From positions 62,001 through 126,000 of the forward strand of contig JHVP01000001.1 in NCBI GenBank assembly GCA_000620205.1: 64,000 bases of DNA, written 5' to 3'. The notes below the pieces were generated by a model, which ran no database searches, was not told where the DNA came from, and saw only the letters and a program-made list of their open reading frames with translations. Below are positions 37,264 to 49,292 of the stretch, piece by piece. This DNA comes from Geodermatophilaceae bacterium URHA0031 (lineage in GTDB: Bacteria > Actinomycetota > Actinomycetes > Mycobacteriales > Geodermatophilaceae). The translations under genes and the position numbers were made by a program. The number at the start of each line of letters is the position of its first letter. The stretch's first letter is position 1.

Positions 37264-38769
37264 ATGAGCAACCTGGCACAGAACCTGCTGGACACCGCGG
37301 AGCGCGAGGGCGACCACACGGCGCTGCGGATGGACGAGGCGTCGATGACGTACCGCGAGTTCCGGGACGCCGCCTTCCGCGTCGCCGCCGGGCTCCGGGC
37401 GCGGGGGGTGGAGCCCGGCGACCGGGTGGGCATGGTCCTGCCCAACGTGCTGGCGTTCCCGGTGGTCTTCTACGGCGCGCTGCTGGCCGGCGCGGTGGTG
37501 GTGCCGATGAACCCGCTGCTGAAGGCGCGCGAGGTCGAGTACTACCTGGAGGACTCCGGGGCGCGGGTCGTCGTGACCGGTGAGCAGGCAGCGGCCGCCG
37601 TCACGGAGGCCGCCGGGACGGTGGGCATCGAGGCGGTGACGGTCGGCGCCGCGCTGCCCGAGGAGCTGATGGCCGGGGAGCCGGACCTCAGCGCACCGGT
37701 CGAGCGGGAGGACGGCGACACCGCGGTCATCCTGTACACCTCGGGCACCACCGGGAAGCCCAAGGGCGCGGAACTCACCCACGCCGGCCTGGGCAGCAAC
37801 GCCCGCACCACCGAGGAGACCCTGCTGGAGGCCACCCCAGACGACGTGATCATGGGCTGCCTGCCGCTGTTCCACGTCTTCGGGCTCACCTGCTCGCTCA
37901 ACGCCGGGGTGCTGGCCGGCGCGTGCCTGACGCTGATCCCGCGCTTCGACGGGGCCAAGGCGCTGCAGGTCATCGAGCGCGACTCGGTCACCGTCTTCGA
38001 GGGCGTGCCCACCATGTTCTCCGCGATGCTGCACGCGCCCGACCGCGATGCCGTCGACGTGTCGACGCTGCGGCTGTGCGTGTCCGGCGGCTCGGCCATG
38101 CCGGTGGAGGTGATGCGCTCGTTCGAGGAGACGTTCGGCTGCATCGTGCTGGAGGGCTACGGGCTGTCCGAGACCTCGCCGGTGGCCGCGTTCAACCACC
38201 CGCACGCCGAGCGGAAGCCCGGCTCGATCGGGGTGCCGATCCGCGGGGTGGAGCAGCGGCTCGTCGACGACGACGGCAAGGACGTCGCGGCCGGTGAGGT
38301 CGGCGAGATCGCCATCCGCGGCGAGAACGTGATGAAGGGCTACTGGCAGCGGCCCGAGGACACGGCGAAGGCCATCCCGGACGGCTGGTTCCGCACCGGT
38401 GACCTGGCCCGGCAGGACGAGGACGGCTACTACTTCATCGTCGACCGCAAGAAGGAGATGATCATCCGCGGCGGGTACAACGTCTACCCGCGGGAGATCG
38501 AGGAGGCCCTCTACGAGCACCCGGCGGTGGCCGAGGTCGCCTGCATCGGGATCACGCACCCCGAGCTCGGCGAGGAGGTCGCCGCGGCGGTCGCCCTGAA
38601 GCCCGGCGCCAGCGCCGACCCCGACGAGCTGCGCGACTTCGCGAAGGCGCGGGTCGCGGCGTACAAGTACCCCCGCCACGTCTGGCTGGTCGACGTGCTG
38701 CCGAAGGGCCCGACCGGCAAGATCCTGCGCCGCGCGGTGGAGGTGCCCGCGGAGCTGGGCACCCGATGA
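37264..38769 (+). CDS. Long-chain acyl-CoA synthetase-type AMP-forming ligase
   Basis: A 501-residue adenylate-forming ligase with the P-loop-like [12 protein letters not shown] near residue 158, YGLSETSP near 300, [17 protein letters not shown] near 376, the hinge [11 protein letters not shown] and catalytic Lys in GPTGKILRR. Domain order and length match fatty acyl-CoA ligases. The ATG follows GAGGGGGGAA. It overlaps the coiled-coil gene by ATGA and leads a run ending in class III PhaC, so it may activate acids for polyester synthesis. Confidence 0.9.
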   Translation: MSNLAQNLLDTAEREGDHTALRMDEASMTYREFRDAAFRVAAGLRARGVEPGDRVGMVLPNVLAFPVVFYGALLAGAVVVPMNPLLKAREVEYYLEDSGARVVVTGEQAAAAVTEAAGTVGIEAVTVGAALPEELMAGEPDLSAPVEREDGDTAVILYTSGTTGKPKGAELTHAGLGSNARTTEETLLEATPDDVIMGCLPLFHVFGLTCSLNAGVLAGACLTLIPRFDGAKALQVIERDSVTVFEGVPTMFSAMLHAPDRDAVDVSTLRLCVSGGSAMPVEVMRSFEETFGCIVLEGYGLSETSPVAAFNHPHAERKPGSIGVPIRGVEQRLVDDDGKDVAAGEVGEIAIRGENVMKGYWQRPEDTAKAIPDGWFRTGDLARQDEDGYYFIVDRKKEMIIRGGYNVYPREIEEALYEHPAVAEVACIGITHPELGEEVAAAVALKPGASADPDELRDFAKARVAAYKYPRHVWLVDVLPKGPTGKILRRAVEVPAELGTR

Positions 38770-39176
38770 CGGGGCCACCGCTGTGGCGGCAGGCCTACGA
38801 CGCCGCCGAGCGCCGGGTCACCCCGCACGCCGACCGGCTGGTGCGGACGCCGTCCTTCGCCGTCGGCACCGCCGTGCTGCGGCGGGCGCAGGCGCTGGCG
38901 CGCAGCTCGGCGGAGGGCGTCACCGCCCGCGCCTGGCACCTGCTCAACCTCCCCGCCGGCAGTGACGTGAGCCGGCTGCGGAACCAGATCGGCGCGCTGG
39001 ACCGGGAGGTCCGGCGGCTGACCGTGCAGCTGGAGCTCGAGCGGCGCCGGTCCGCCCGGTCGCCCGCCGACCACCACCCCGACGTCGAGGAGCCCCATGC
39101 CGAGCCTGCCGGACCCGCAGACGGTGCTGGACCGCGTCCGCCGCGACGTGGAGCGCAACGCCCTGCGGGCGCGTAA
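38766..39176 (+). CDS. Coiled-coil protein, candidate PhaC partner subunit
   Basis: A 136-residue protein with Arg/Ala-rich helices, then a clear heptad-like stretch [19 protein letters not shown] at about residues 73-92, and a Pro/Gly-rich tail. It resembles in size and coiled-coil content the C-terminal parts of PHA synthase partner subunits (PhaE, PhaR). It is coupled to the ligase by ATGA and overlaps the PhaC start by 80 bases in another frame. Class III PhaC needs such a partner, so this is a good candidate; similarity is structural only. Confidence 0.6.
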   Translation: MTGPPLWRQAYDAAERRVTPHADRLVRTPSFAVGTAVLRRAQALARSSAEGVTARAWHLLNLPAGSDVSRLRNQIGALDREVRRLTVQLELERRRSARSPADHHPDVEEPHAEPAGPADGAGPRPPRRGAQRPAGA

Positions 39177-40218
39177 CGGCATCCGGCTGGTCGCCGGTGA
39201 CCGCCCGGGCGTCGGGCAGACCCCGAAGGACGTCGTCTGGCAGCGGGGCCGCACCCAGCTGTGGCACTACCGCAACGACGACGTCCGGCACTCCCCGCCG
39301 CTGCTGATCGTGTTCAGCATGATCAGCCGCAGCTACATCCTCGACCTGACCCCGGGCAACAGCTTCGTCGAACAGCTCCTCGCGGCGGGGTTCGACGTGT
39401 ACCTGCTCGACTGGGGCGAGCCCGACGAGCGGGACGCGCACAACCAGCTCGAGGACTACGTCGACGACTACATCCCCGCCGCCGTCGCCCGGGTGCTCGA
39501 TCGCTCGGGGACCGAGGAGCTGACCATGGTCGGCTACTGCTTCGGCGGCGACCTCGCGCTGCTCCACGCCGCGCACCACCCCGACGCACCGGTGCGCAGC
39601 CTCACCGTGCTGGCGACCCCGGTCGACTTCCGGCACCTGGGCCCGCTCGCCGACGTCTTCGCCGCCGGTGGGCTGGAGGTCGACGACGTCGTCGACAGCG
39701 CGGGCAACGTGCCGCCGCAGGTCGTCCTGCAGGGGTTCAAGGCGCTGACCCCGGTGGCCGAGGTGACCCGCTACGTGACGCTGTGGGAGCGGCTCTGGAA
39801 CGACGAGTACGTCGCCGCCTACCAGGCGATGACCGGCTGGTCCGACGACCACGTGCCCTTCCCGGGTGCCGCGGCCCGGCAGACGGTGCAGATGCTGCTG
39901 CGCGACAACGGCATGGTCACCGACCGGCTCAGCCTGGGCGGGGACGCCGTGCACCTGCGGGACGTCACGCTGCCGTTCCTGACCGTCCGGGCCACCCGCG
40001 ACCACATCGTGCCCACCGCTGCGACCGCCCCGCTGATCGACCTGGTGGGCTCGGCGGACAAGCACGAGCTGGCCCTGGACGCCGGGCACATGGGGCTGGT
40101 CGTCGGCCGGACGGCGGCCCGGACGACGGTGCCCACGATCATCGACTTCCTCCGCCGGCGCAGCGACGACGTCGGCAGCGGGGCCGCCGGCCCCCGGACG
40201 GCGGGGGCGCAGCGGTGA
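39097..40218 (+). CDS. phaC: Class III poly(3-hydroxyalkanoate) synthase catalytic subunit
   Basis: A 373-residue PHA synthase. The lipase-like box is GYCFGG with nucleophile Cys148; Asp302 (TRDHIVP) and His331 (DAGHMGLV) complete the triad, positions almost the same as in the class III enzyme of Allochromatium. Length fits class III/IV rather than the 560-residue class I/II. Other landmarks are PLLIVFSMISRSYILDL and VYLLDWGEPD. The ATG follows GAGGAG. It forms cytoplasmic polyester granules with a partner subunit, probably the coiled-coil protein just upstream. Confidence 0.9.
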   Translation: MPSLPDPQTVLDRVRRDVERNALRARNGIRLVAGDRPGVGQTPKDVVWQRGRTQLWHYRNDDVRHSPPLLIVFSMISRSYILDLTPGNSFVEQLLAAGFDVYLLDWGEPDERDAHNQLEDYVDDYIPAAVARVLDRSGTEELTMVGYCFGGDLALLHAAHHPDAPVRSLTVLATPVDFRHLGPLADVFAAGGLEVDDVVDSAGNVPPQVVLQGFKALTPVAEVTRYVTLWERLWNDEYVAAYQAMTGWSDDHVPFPGAAARQTVQMLLRDNGMVTDRLSLGGDAVHLRDVTLPFLTVRATRDHIVPTAATAPLIDLVGSADKHELALDAGHMGLVVGRTAARTTVPTIIDFLRRRSDDVGSGAAGPRTAGAQR

Positions 40219-40757
40219 CCGTCCCGCTCTCCGCCGACCACGCCGACGCCGTGGTGGCCTTCTTCCGCGCGCTGCCGGCCGGCGACCGGACGTTCATCAA
40301 GGAGGACGTCAGCGACCCCGCCACGGTCCGGGCCTGGGTCGCCGAGCCGACCGGCGGCTCCCGCTGGGTGGCCGTCGCGGACGACGGCACGGTGCGCGGC
40401 TACGTCGCCGTGCTGCGGCTGTCGGGCTGGTCGGACCACGTCGGCGAGGTCCGTCTGGTCGTGGCGCCGTCGGCACGCGGCTCCGGCCTGGGGCGCGACC
40501 TGGCCCGGCACGCGCTGGTGCAGGCGGTCGAGGCGGGGCTGCGGAAGCTGGTCGTCGAGGTGGTGCCCGACCAGGGACCGGCGCTCGCGCTGTTCACCGC
40601 GCTGGGGTTCACCGGCGAGGCGCTGCTCCGCGACCAGATCCGCGACCGCGACGGCGAGCTGCGCGACCTCATGGTGCTGGCGCACCACGTCGGCGACACG
40701 TGGTCGGGCATGACCGCGGTCGGGGTGGCGGACGCCCTGGACGGGCACACTGACTGA
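40215..40757 (+). CDS. GNAT-family N-acetyltransferase
   Basis: A 180-residue GNAT enzyme. The acetyl-CoA pyrophosphate loop is VAPSARGSGLGRDL near residue 91, preceded by the beta-strand VGEVRLVV, and the C-terminal region ALALFTALGFTGEALLRDQIRD is typical. The GTG start overlaps the phaC stop as GTGA, so it is translated with the PHA unit. The substrate is unknown; protein or small-amine acetylation are both possible. Confidence 0.85.
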   Translation: MTVPLSADHADAVVAFFRALPAGDRTFIKEDVSDPATVRAWVAEPTGGSRWVAVADDGTVRGYVAVLRLSGWSDHVGEVRLVVAPSARGSGLGRDLARHALVQAVEAGLRKLVVEVVPDQGPALALFTALGFTGEALLRDQIRDRDGELRDLMVLAHHVGDTWSGMTAVGVADALDGHTD

Positions 40758-40785
40758 CCGACACGCCGTGCACCCCGCGCATGTT

Positions 40786-40798
40786 TGCAGTTCCTGCA
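40786..40798. promoter_or_regulatory. Possible operator of the TetR gene
   Basis: TGCAG, TTC and CTGCA form a perfect inverted repeat, flanked by the direct repeat GCATGTTTG and GCACGTTTG. It lies 22 bases before the TetR start, in a locally AT-richer patch. Confidence 0.4.
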
Positions 40799-40819
40799 CG
40801 TTTGGCCGACCATGAACGC

Positions 40820-43140
<2,321 letters not shown>

Positions 43141-43142
43141 CC

Positions 43143-43919
43143 TCAGGCGAGGGAGGCGACGAGCGCGTCGGCGACGGCGCGCATGCCGGCGGCGTTGGGG
43201 TGGTACGGGGCGACGCCGCCGGCCAGCAGGTCGCCGAACTCCCAGCCGGTGACCCACGGGTCGGCCGAGCCGACCGCGTGGTCCCGGGAGACCGCCGAGG
43301 CGGCCACCAGGTCGGCTCCGCTGTCCCGGGCGGCCGCCGCGGTGGCCGCCTCCAGCCGGCGGCCGATCCCCGCGCACAGCACCCGGTGCTCCTCGCTCAT
43401 CGGGAGCGCGGGTGTGGCCTGCTCGGGTACCACGGTCAGGTAGTCGACGAGCACCACCCGGGCCCGCGGGGCCCGCTGCCGGACGGCGCCGACCAGCCCG
43501 GCCAGGCGCCCCGGCAGCGCGGCCAGCGCGGCCTCGACGGCGGCCGGGTCGATCGGGGTCGCGAAGAACGCCCCGGCCGCCTCCGGCGCACCGGCCGGGT
43601 CGGCGCGGTAGGAGCAGCGCAGCAGGGTGAGCAGGTAGTCGACGTCGTTGCCGCCGACGGTCACGGTGACCAGGTCGGCGTCCGGCACCAGCCCGTCGAG
43701 CTGCGGGGGCACACTGCCGCCGGTCAGCAGCGCCTGCGGCCGGGTGAGGACGTCGTCCACGGTCGCGCCCCCGGAGGTGACGTCGACCAGGTCGTACCCG
43801 AGCCGCTCGGCGACCAGGGCCGGGTAGTTCCGCGCCGACCGGCCGCAGGCGGGGACGACGATCGGCTCGACCCCGGGGCCGGCGGCGAACGAGCTGCCCA
43901 GTGCGACGTAGGTCGTCAC
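43143..43919 (-). CDS. SGNH/GDSL-family hydrolase
   Basis: A 258-residue serine hydrolase. Block I is ALGSSFAAGPG with the nucleophile Ser, block III is TVGGNDVDYLL, and block V is YHPNAAGM with the catalytic His. No signal peptide is seen, so it is cytoplasmic unless exported in an unusual way. The GTG start overlaps the GH3 stop as GTGA. As last gene of the glycan locus it may remove acetyl or other ester groups from imported oligosaccharides; a lipase role cannot be excluded. Confidence 0.82.
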   Translation of the reverse strand: MTTYVALGSSFAAGPGVEPIVVPACGRSARNYPALVAERLGYDLVDVTSGGATVDDVLTRPQALLTGGSVPPQLDGLVPDADLVTVTVGGNDVDYLLTLLRCSYRADPAGAPEAAGAFFATPIDPAAVEAALAALPGRLAGLVGAVRQRAPRARVVLVDYLTVVPEQATPALPMSEEHRVLCAGIGRRLEAATAAAARDSGADLVAASAVSRDHAVGSADPWVTGWEFGDLLAGGVAPYHPNAAGMRAVADALVASLA

Positions 43920-46144
43920 CGGGCGGCCCGCGCGTCGGCCATCAGCCGCTCCAGCTCCGCGGTGGGGATCGCCGACCCGAAGTCCGCGGTGAACCGGCGC
44001 ATCGGCATCGACCCGATCATCTGCAGCATCCCCTCGTGCATCTCGGCGGCGCCGTCGGGCATCGCCGCGAGGAACCCCGCCAGCAGCTGGGGCCCGGCCA
44101 CCGGGTGCTCGAACCACTCGGCGACCGAGGACTGCATCGTCAGCTCCGGCACCAGGTCGTCGCCGGCCAGCGTCACGGTCCGCTCGTCGAGGACGTCGGC
44201 GGCGCTGGCGCCCACCTGCACCCTGTACTCCCCCGGTGCGACCACCCAGTCGTGCTCCCGGACGTCCCAGTACGCGAAGGCCCGCCGGTCCAGCTCGACG
44301 GCCACCGTCGTCGACTCCCCGGCCGCCAGCGACACCTTGGTGAACGCCCGCAGCTCCCGGGCCGGGCGGCGCACCGGGCCGGCGTCCGTGGCGACGTACA
44401 CCTGGACGACGTGCCGGCCGGCCCGCTCCCCGGTGTTGGTCACCGTCACCGTGACCGTCGCACGGTCGGCACCGCGGGTGCGGACCTGCAGGTCGGTGGT
44501 GCGGAACGACGTGTAGCTCAGCCCGTGGCCGAACGGGTACCGCACCGGCTGCTCGGCGCTCTCGAAGTACCGGTAGCCCACCATCACGCCCTCGCCGTAC
44601 CGGGCGTGCCCCTGCTCGCCGGGGAAGGTCAGGTAGCTGGGGGTGTCCTGCAGCCGGAGCGGGATGGTCTCGGCGAGCCGGCCGGACGGGTTGGCACGGC
44701 CGACCAGCAGGTCGGCCAGCGCACCACCGCCGGCCTGGCCGAGCAGGAAGCCGGCCAGCACCGCGTCGACGTCGTCGTGCCAGCCCTCCAGCGAGACGAC
44801 GCTGCCGGAGGACAGCACGACGACGGTGCGCAGGCTGACCGAGGCCACCGCGCGGATGAGGTCGACCTGGACGGCGGGCAGGTCCAGCGTCGTGCGGTCG
44901 AAGCCCTCCGACTCGTCGGACTCGGCCAGCCCGGCGAACACCACGGTGACCTCGGCACCGCGGGCGGCGGCGACCGCCTCCTCGCGCAGCGCCGCCGCGT
45001 CCCCGGACCCGTCGAGGGTGAACCCCGGCGCGAAGGTCACGTCCACAGCGTCCTCCAGCGCGGTGAGCGCGTCGTCGACCCGGGTCGCGTTGACGTGCGA
45101 GCTGCCGCCGCCCTGGAAGCGCGGGGAGCGGGCGAACTCGCCGACCACCGTGACCGCGGCGCCGGTGGCCAGCGGCAGCGTGCCGCCGTCGTTCTTGAGC
45201 AGCACGGCGCAGCCGGCGGCGAGCTCCCGGGCCAGCGCGTGGTGCGCCTCGACGTCGAAGCCCGCGGTCGGCTCGGCGACCAGCCCGGCGAGGGCGGCCA
45301 CCCGGCGGACGCTGCGGTCGACGACCGACTCGTCGAGCACCCCGGCCCGGACCGCGTCGACGACCAGGGCGTTGCCGGTGCCGTTGTCACCGGGCATCTG
45401 CAGGTCCAGCCCGGCCTGCAGCGCCGCCACCCGGTCGTCGACCGCACCCCAGTCGGAGACGACCGCGCCGCGGAAGCCCCACTCCTCGCGGAGCACCTCG
45501 GTGAGCAGCCAGCGGTGCTGCGAGGCGTAGACCCCGTTGACCTTGTTGTACGCGCACATGACCGTGGCGGGCTGCGACTCGGTGACCACCCGCTCGAAGG
45601 CGGGCAGGTAGACCTCCCGCAGCGTCCGCTCGTCGACGTCGGCGCTGACCTGCATGCGCTGGGTCTCCTGGTTGTTGGCCGCGAAGTGCTTCACCGACGC
45701 GCCGACGCCCTCGCCCTGCTGACCGCGGACGTGGGCGGCGCCGAGCACGCCGGCCAGCAGCGGGTCCTCCGAGTAGTACTCGAAGTTCCGCCCGCACAGC
45801 GGCGACCGCTTGATGTTCACCCCGGGGCCCAGGACGACGGGGACGCCGATCGCCCGGGCCTCGACGCCGACCGCGGCGCCGATCCGCTCGGCCACCTCCG
45901 GGTCCCAGCTGGAGCCGACGGCGACCGCGGGCGGGAAGCAGGTCGCCGGGACGCTCTCCAGCAGCCCGATCTGGTCGAAGTCGCCCTGCTGGCGGCGGAC
46001 GCCGTGCGGCCCGTCGGTGAGCACGACCGACGGCAGTCCGGCCTCCTCGATCGCGGGGGTGGACCAGAAGTCCTGGCCGGAGAGCAGCCGGGCCTTCTGC
46101 TCGAGGGGCAGCGCGGTCGGGTCGGACGGGGTGGTGGCGGTCAC
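43916..46144 (-). CDS. Glycoside hydrolase family 3 (beta-glucosidase/beta-xylosidase type)
   Basis: A 742-residue GH3 enzyme. The TIM barrel spans about 15-300 with VVLTDGPHGVR, KHFAANNQE and the nucleophile Asp231 in VVSDWGAVDD. The alpha/beta sandwich domain covers about 330-560, including an inserted Ser/Glu-rich loop (AESDESEGFDRTTL). A fibronectin III-like domain (RAGRHVVQVYVATD) and a further C-terminal helical tail follow. No signal peptide, so it acts on imported sugars. The GTG at 46144 has AGGAT just upstream. Coupled to the SGNH hydrolase. Confidence 0.9.
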   Translation of the reverse strand: MTATTPSDPTALPLEQKARLLSGQDFWSTPAIEEAGLPSVVLTDGPHGVRRQQGDFDQIGLLESVPATCFPPAVAVGSSWDPEVAERIGAAVGVEARAIGVPVVLGPGVNIKRSPLCGRNFEYYSEDPLLAGVLGAAHVRGQQGEGVGASVKHFAANNQETQRMQVSADVDERTLREVYLPAFERVVTESQPATVMCAYNKVNGVYASQHRWLLTEVLREEWGFRGAVVSDWGAVDDRVAALQAGLDLQMPGDNGTGNALVVDAVRAGVLDESVVDRSVRRVAALAGLVAEPTAGFDVEAHHALARELAAGCAVLLKNDGGTLPLATGAAVTVVGEFARSPRFQGGGSSHVNATRVDDALTALEDAVDVTFAPGFTLDGSGDAAALREEAVAAARGAEVTVVFAGLAESDESEGFDRTTLDLPAVQVDLIRAVASVSLRTVVVLSSGSVVSLEGWHDDVDAVLAGFLLGQAGGGALADLLVGRANPSGRLAETIPLRLQDTPSYLTFPGEQGHARYGEGVMVGYRYFESAEQPVRYPFGHGLSYTSFRTTDLQVRTRGADRATVTVTVTNTGERAGRHVVQVYVATDAGPVRRPARELRAFTKVSLAAGESTTVAVELDRRAFAYWDVREHDWVVAPGEYRVQVGASAADVLDERTVTLAGDDLVPELTMQSSVAEWFEHPVAGPQLLAGFLAAMPDGAAEMHEGMLQMIGSMPMRRFTADFGSAIPTAELERLMADARAAR

Positions 46145-46211
46145 TCCCCGATCCTGCCGACCGGCCTCCCGCGCCGTCCGGCGGCCTGCCATCCAGCGGT
46201 AGGCGAACGGG

Positions 46212-46796
46212 TCAGTGCAGCGCGGTGTCCGCCGGGCCGGTCGTCCAGCGGGTGAACCGGACGGTGAGACCCGACCGGGTGGGCGCGGCGCAGTACGGCC
46301 CGGCGAGCACGGTCGCCCCGGGCGGGAACGGCGCGAGCCGCACCAGCCGGAACGGCTCGTCGTCGACCCGGGCCCGCACGGTGACGGCGTCGCCGTCCCG
46401 GCTGGCCCGCACGGTCACCTGCCGGCCGGCCCAGTCCGGGACCGGTGCCACCGACCAGTCCGACCGGCCGAGGGTGACCACCGCGCCCAGCTGCGGGGTC
46501 CCGTCGGAGAACTCGACGCCGCACTTCAGCCAGGTCTCCGCGTCGGCCCGCACCATCAGGCCGGCCTGGTCGAACTGCTGGTCGAAGCCTGCGTCGAAGC
46601 AGACCTCGACCGCGCCCGGGGACGACAGCGGGGCGAGCAGCGCGTGCGCGTCGTCGTGCACGAAGCCGTAGCTGGTGTGCCGCCAGGCGTCGCTGCCCTC
46701 GACGGCGGTGACCAGCAGGTCGGTCCCGTCCTCGACAACGGCCGCCGGCGGCGTCGTCCAGCTGCCCGCGCTCCACGGCTGCACGCTGTCGGTCAC
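46212..46796 (-). CDS. DUF1349 domain protein
   Basis: A 194-residue beta-sandwich protein of the DUF1349 family, related to concanavalin-like folds. It is recognised by SDAWRHTSYGFVHDDAH, FDQQFDQAGLMVRADAETWLKCGVEF, and the VAPVPDWAGRQVTVRASRDGDAV stretch. No enzyme activity is established; related modules sit at the ends of GH43 enzymes. GTG start, apparently leaderless. A strong hairpin separates it from the GH2 gene, so it and the GH3 gene may form their own transcript. Confidence 0.82.
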   Translation of the reverse strand: MTDSVQPWSAGSWTTPPAAVVEDGTDLLVTAVEGSDAWRHTSYGFVHDDAHALLAPLSSPGAVEVCFDAGFDQQFDQAGLMVRADAETWLKCGVEFSDGTPQLGAVVTLGRSDWSVAPVPDWAGRQVTVRASRDGDAVTVRARVDDEPFRLVRLAPFPPGATVLAGPYCAAPTRSGLTVRFTRWTTGPADTALH

Positions 46797-46808
46797 CCCG
46801 GCACGGTA
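46794..46808 (-). promoter_or_regulatory. Leaderless -10 element of the DUF1349 gene
   Basis: On the minus strand TACCGT (TANNNT pattern) ends six bases before the GTG at 46796. No ribosome site is present. This suggests a separate promoter inside the glycan locus. Confidence 0.45.
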
Positions 46809-46846
46809 GTCGGCCCCCGGCCTCCCGCCGAAGGCGCGCCTGTGGC

Positions 46847-46886
46847 GGTCTTCGACACCACCAAAAGAGCGCTTTTGGCGGAGACC
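46847..46886 (-). terminator. Strong hairpin after the GH2 gene
   Basis: CCAAAAG (46861), loop AGCG and CTTTTGG (46872) form a perfect stem, extended by CC/GG and closed by GGTC (46847) with GACC (46883). It starts right after the GH2 stop, and the arms resemble the termini of the element at 53221. Confidence 0.55.
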
Positions 46887-49292
46887 TCAGCCGGCGTGGA
46901 CGGTCAGCGTGACGGCGGCGCAGCCGGGGGCGGACGCCGTGACGGTGATCGTCCCGGCGCCGGTCGGCCGGACGACGGCGAGCGCGCGGCCGTCGGAGGT
47001 GGTGTGCACGTCGTCGAGGTAGGACTCCTCGGTCGCCGGAGCCGCCGACCCGAACCCCGCCAGCACCCCCGGCCCGTCGACGGTCACGGTGACCTCACGG
47101 TCGACGCCGAGCGCGACCGTGCCGGCGGCGTCGGTGAGCGCGAGGTCGACGTAGGCGAGGTCGGTGTCGTCGGCCCGGACGGCGTCCCGGTCGGCGGCCA
47201 CCGCCAGCTGCACCGGCCCGGTGGCCGACCGCAGCGAGGACCGGCCGGTCTCCGCACCGCAGGTGCGGGCGACCGCGGTCAGCTCACCGGGCGCGTACGT
47301 CACCTCGAACCCGGCCCGGAACCGGTTCGCCTCCCCCGCCTTCGCGGTGCCCAGCGAGCGGCCGTCCAGCAGCAGCTCGACCTCCTCGGCGTCGCTGTAG
47401 AGCTCGACGGTCAGCGGCGTGCCCTCGGCGCCGGCGAAGCTCCAGCTGCCCACCGAGTCGCTCCACGCCCACGGCGTCGACACCGTCTCCCGGCCGGACC
47501 GCTCCGGGCGGACGACCGCGAGGTACGGGTCGGACCGCAACCCGAAGACGATCTCCCGGTAGTACGACGCCGGCCGGCGGTGGCCGGTGATGTCGATGTC
47601 CCCGCACCACGCCAGCAGCCACGGGTAGGGCCCCGCGAACCCCCGCGCGCCCGGGTCCTCGGCGTCCGACGTCCGACCGATGCCGGCCTCGCCGAGGTAG
47701 TCCCACCCGGTCCAGGTGAAGTCGCCGATGACGTGCGGGTTGTCCTGCACGAGCCGCCACAGCACGTCGATCTCGGCCGGGAAGGTCTCGCTGCCGACGA
47801 TCACCCGGTTCGGGAAGGCGTCCCGGTCGGCCTCGTAGCGGGCGTCCATGTAGTTCATCCCGGCGACGTCCAGCACCGCGAAGGACTCCGCCGTCCGCCG
47901 GCCGACCAGCTCGGAGGACGACAGCTCGCGCATGAACCCGCCCATGTCCGCGAGCATCGTGTTGATGCCGCCCTCGGCCTCCGCCGTCGCCCTGGCCTCA
48001 CCGATGACCGCCAGCATCCCGTTCACCCCGTTGGTGACCGGCCGGGTCGGGTCCAGCCGGCGCACCTCCTCGGCCAGCCGCCGGGACCACAGCGCGCCGT
48101 GCGCGGTGCCGAGCTCGGGGATCTCGTTGCCGATCGAGTACATGACCACGCTGGGGTGGTTGACGTCCTTGCGCACCATCGCGGCGACGTCGCGCTGCCA
48201 CCACTCCGGGAAGTCCAGCGCGGCGTCGAAGTCGGACTTGCTCTCGGTCCACATGTCGGTCAGCTCGTCCATCACGAGCACGCCGAGCCGGTCGCAGGCC
48301 TCGAGCATCGCCCGGCTCATCGGGTTGTGCGCGCTGCGCAGCGCGTTGAACCCGGCCGCCTGCAGCAGCTGGACCCGTCGCTCGTCGGCGCGGTCGATGG
48401 TCGCCGCACCGAGGACGCCGTTGTCGGAGTGGACGCACGCGCCACGCAGCAGCACCGGCTCGTCGTTGACCCGCAGTCCGCGCACCGGGTCGACGGTGAC
48501 GGTACGGATCCCGAAGGTGACCGTCTCCTCGTCGATCGACGAGTCGTCGGCAAGCCGCACCGTGGCGGTGTGCAGGGCCGGCGAGCCCGGCCCCCACAGC
48601 GCCGGGTCACGGACGACCAACTGCTGGCGCACGACCGCCGGCTCCCCCGGTCGGACGCTCACCGGCGCCCGGTCGGCGGCGACCACCGCGCCGTCCGGAC
48701 CGCGCAGCTCGGTGACCGCTTCGACGGTGGCCAGCCGCGGCCGGTCGTTGACCACCGTGGTCACCACCTCCACGACCGCGAGGTCGCGGCCGGCGTCCAC
48801 GGTGGTCACCCGGACGCCGTCCGGGGCGATGCGCAGCAGCGGGCCGGTGACCAGGTGCACCGGCCGGTGGATGCCGGCGCCTGCGTACCAGCGGGAGTCG
48901 GCGTGCGAGCGGCAGACCACCCGCACCTCGTTCTGCTCGCCGTACCGCAGGTGGTCGTCCAGCGGCACGGCGAAGCCGGTGTACCCCGACGCCCAGTGCC
49001 CGGCCAGGCTGCCGTTCACGTAGACCATCGCCGTGCGGTAGACCGCCTCGAACTCGAGCACCCGGCGCTGGTCGGCGGCGTCGGCGGGGACGTCGAAGGT
49101 CTTCCGGTACTCGTACACGCCAGCGGGGAAGTAGCCCGACCCGGCGCCGTGCGCGGCGTCCCGCGGTTCGGCGAGGGTGGCGTCGTGCGGCAGGGTGACC
49201 GGCTGCCAGGGCGCGGCGGCGCCGACCATCTCGGCGAAGAAGTTGGCGTGCCGGCGGGTCTGCCAGCCGGCGGTGAACGGGGTGCGGCGCAT
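46887..49292 (-). CDS. Glycoside hydrolase family 2 (beta-galactosidase-like)
   Basis: An 801-residue GH2 enzyme. The N-terminal jelly roll (about 1-160) has WQPVTLPHDA and RWYAGAGIHRPVHL; an Ig-like domain follows; the TIM barrel starts near residue 275 (LLRGACVHSDNG). Acid/base Glu390 is in YSIGNEIP and nucleophile Glu502 is in GSETFP. C-terminal Ig-like domains follow, the last ending in TASAPGCAAV. No signal peptide. Beta-galactosidase or beta-glucuronidase are both possible. The ATG follows AGAGGGC. Confidence 0.9.
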   Translation of the reverse strand: MRRTPFTAGWQTRRHANFFAEMVGAAAPWQPVTLPHDATLAEPRDAAHGAGSGYFPAGVYEYRKTFDVPADAADQRRVLEFEAVYRTAMVYVNGSLAGHWASGYTGFAVPLDDHLRYGEQNEVRVVCRSHADSRWYAGAGIHRPVHLVTGPLLRIAPDGVRVTTVDAGRDLAVVEVVTTVVNDRPRLATVEAVTELRGPDGAVVAADRAPVSVRPGEPAVVRQQLVVRDPALWGPGSPALHTATVRLADDSSIDEETVTFGIRTVTVDPVRGLRVNDEPVLLRGACVHSDNGVLGAATIDRADERRVQLLQAAGFNALRSAHNPMSRAMLEACDRLGVLVMDELTDMWTESKSDFDAALDFPEWWQRDVAAMVRKDVNHPSVVMYSIGNEIPELGTAHGALWSRRLAEEVRRLDPTRPVTNGVNGMLAVIGEARATAEAEGGINTMLADMGGFMRELSSSELVGRRTAESFAVLDVAGMNYMDARYEADRDAFPNRVIVGSETFPAEIDVLWRLVQDNPHVIGDFTWTGWDYLGEAGIGRTSDAEDPGARGFAGPYPWLLAWCGDIDITGHRRPASYYREIVFGLRSDPYLAVVRPERSGRETVSTPWAWSDSVGSWSFAGAEGTPLTVELYSDAEEVELLLDGRSLGTAKAGEANRFRAGFEVTYAPGELTAVARTCGAETGRSSLRSATGPVQLAVAADRDAVRADDTDLAYVDLALTDAAGTVALGVDREVTVTVDGPGVLAGFGSAAPATEESYLDDVHTTSDGRALAVVRPTGAGTITVTASAPGCAAVTLTVHAG

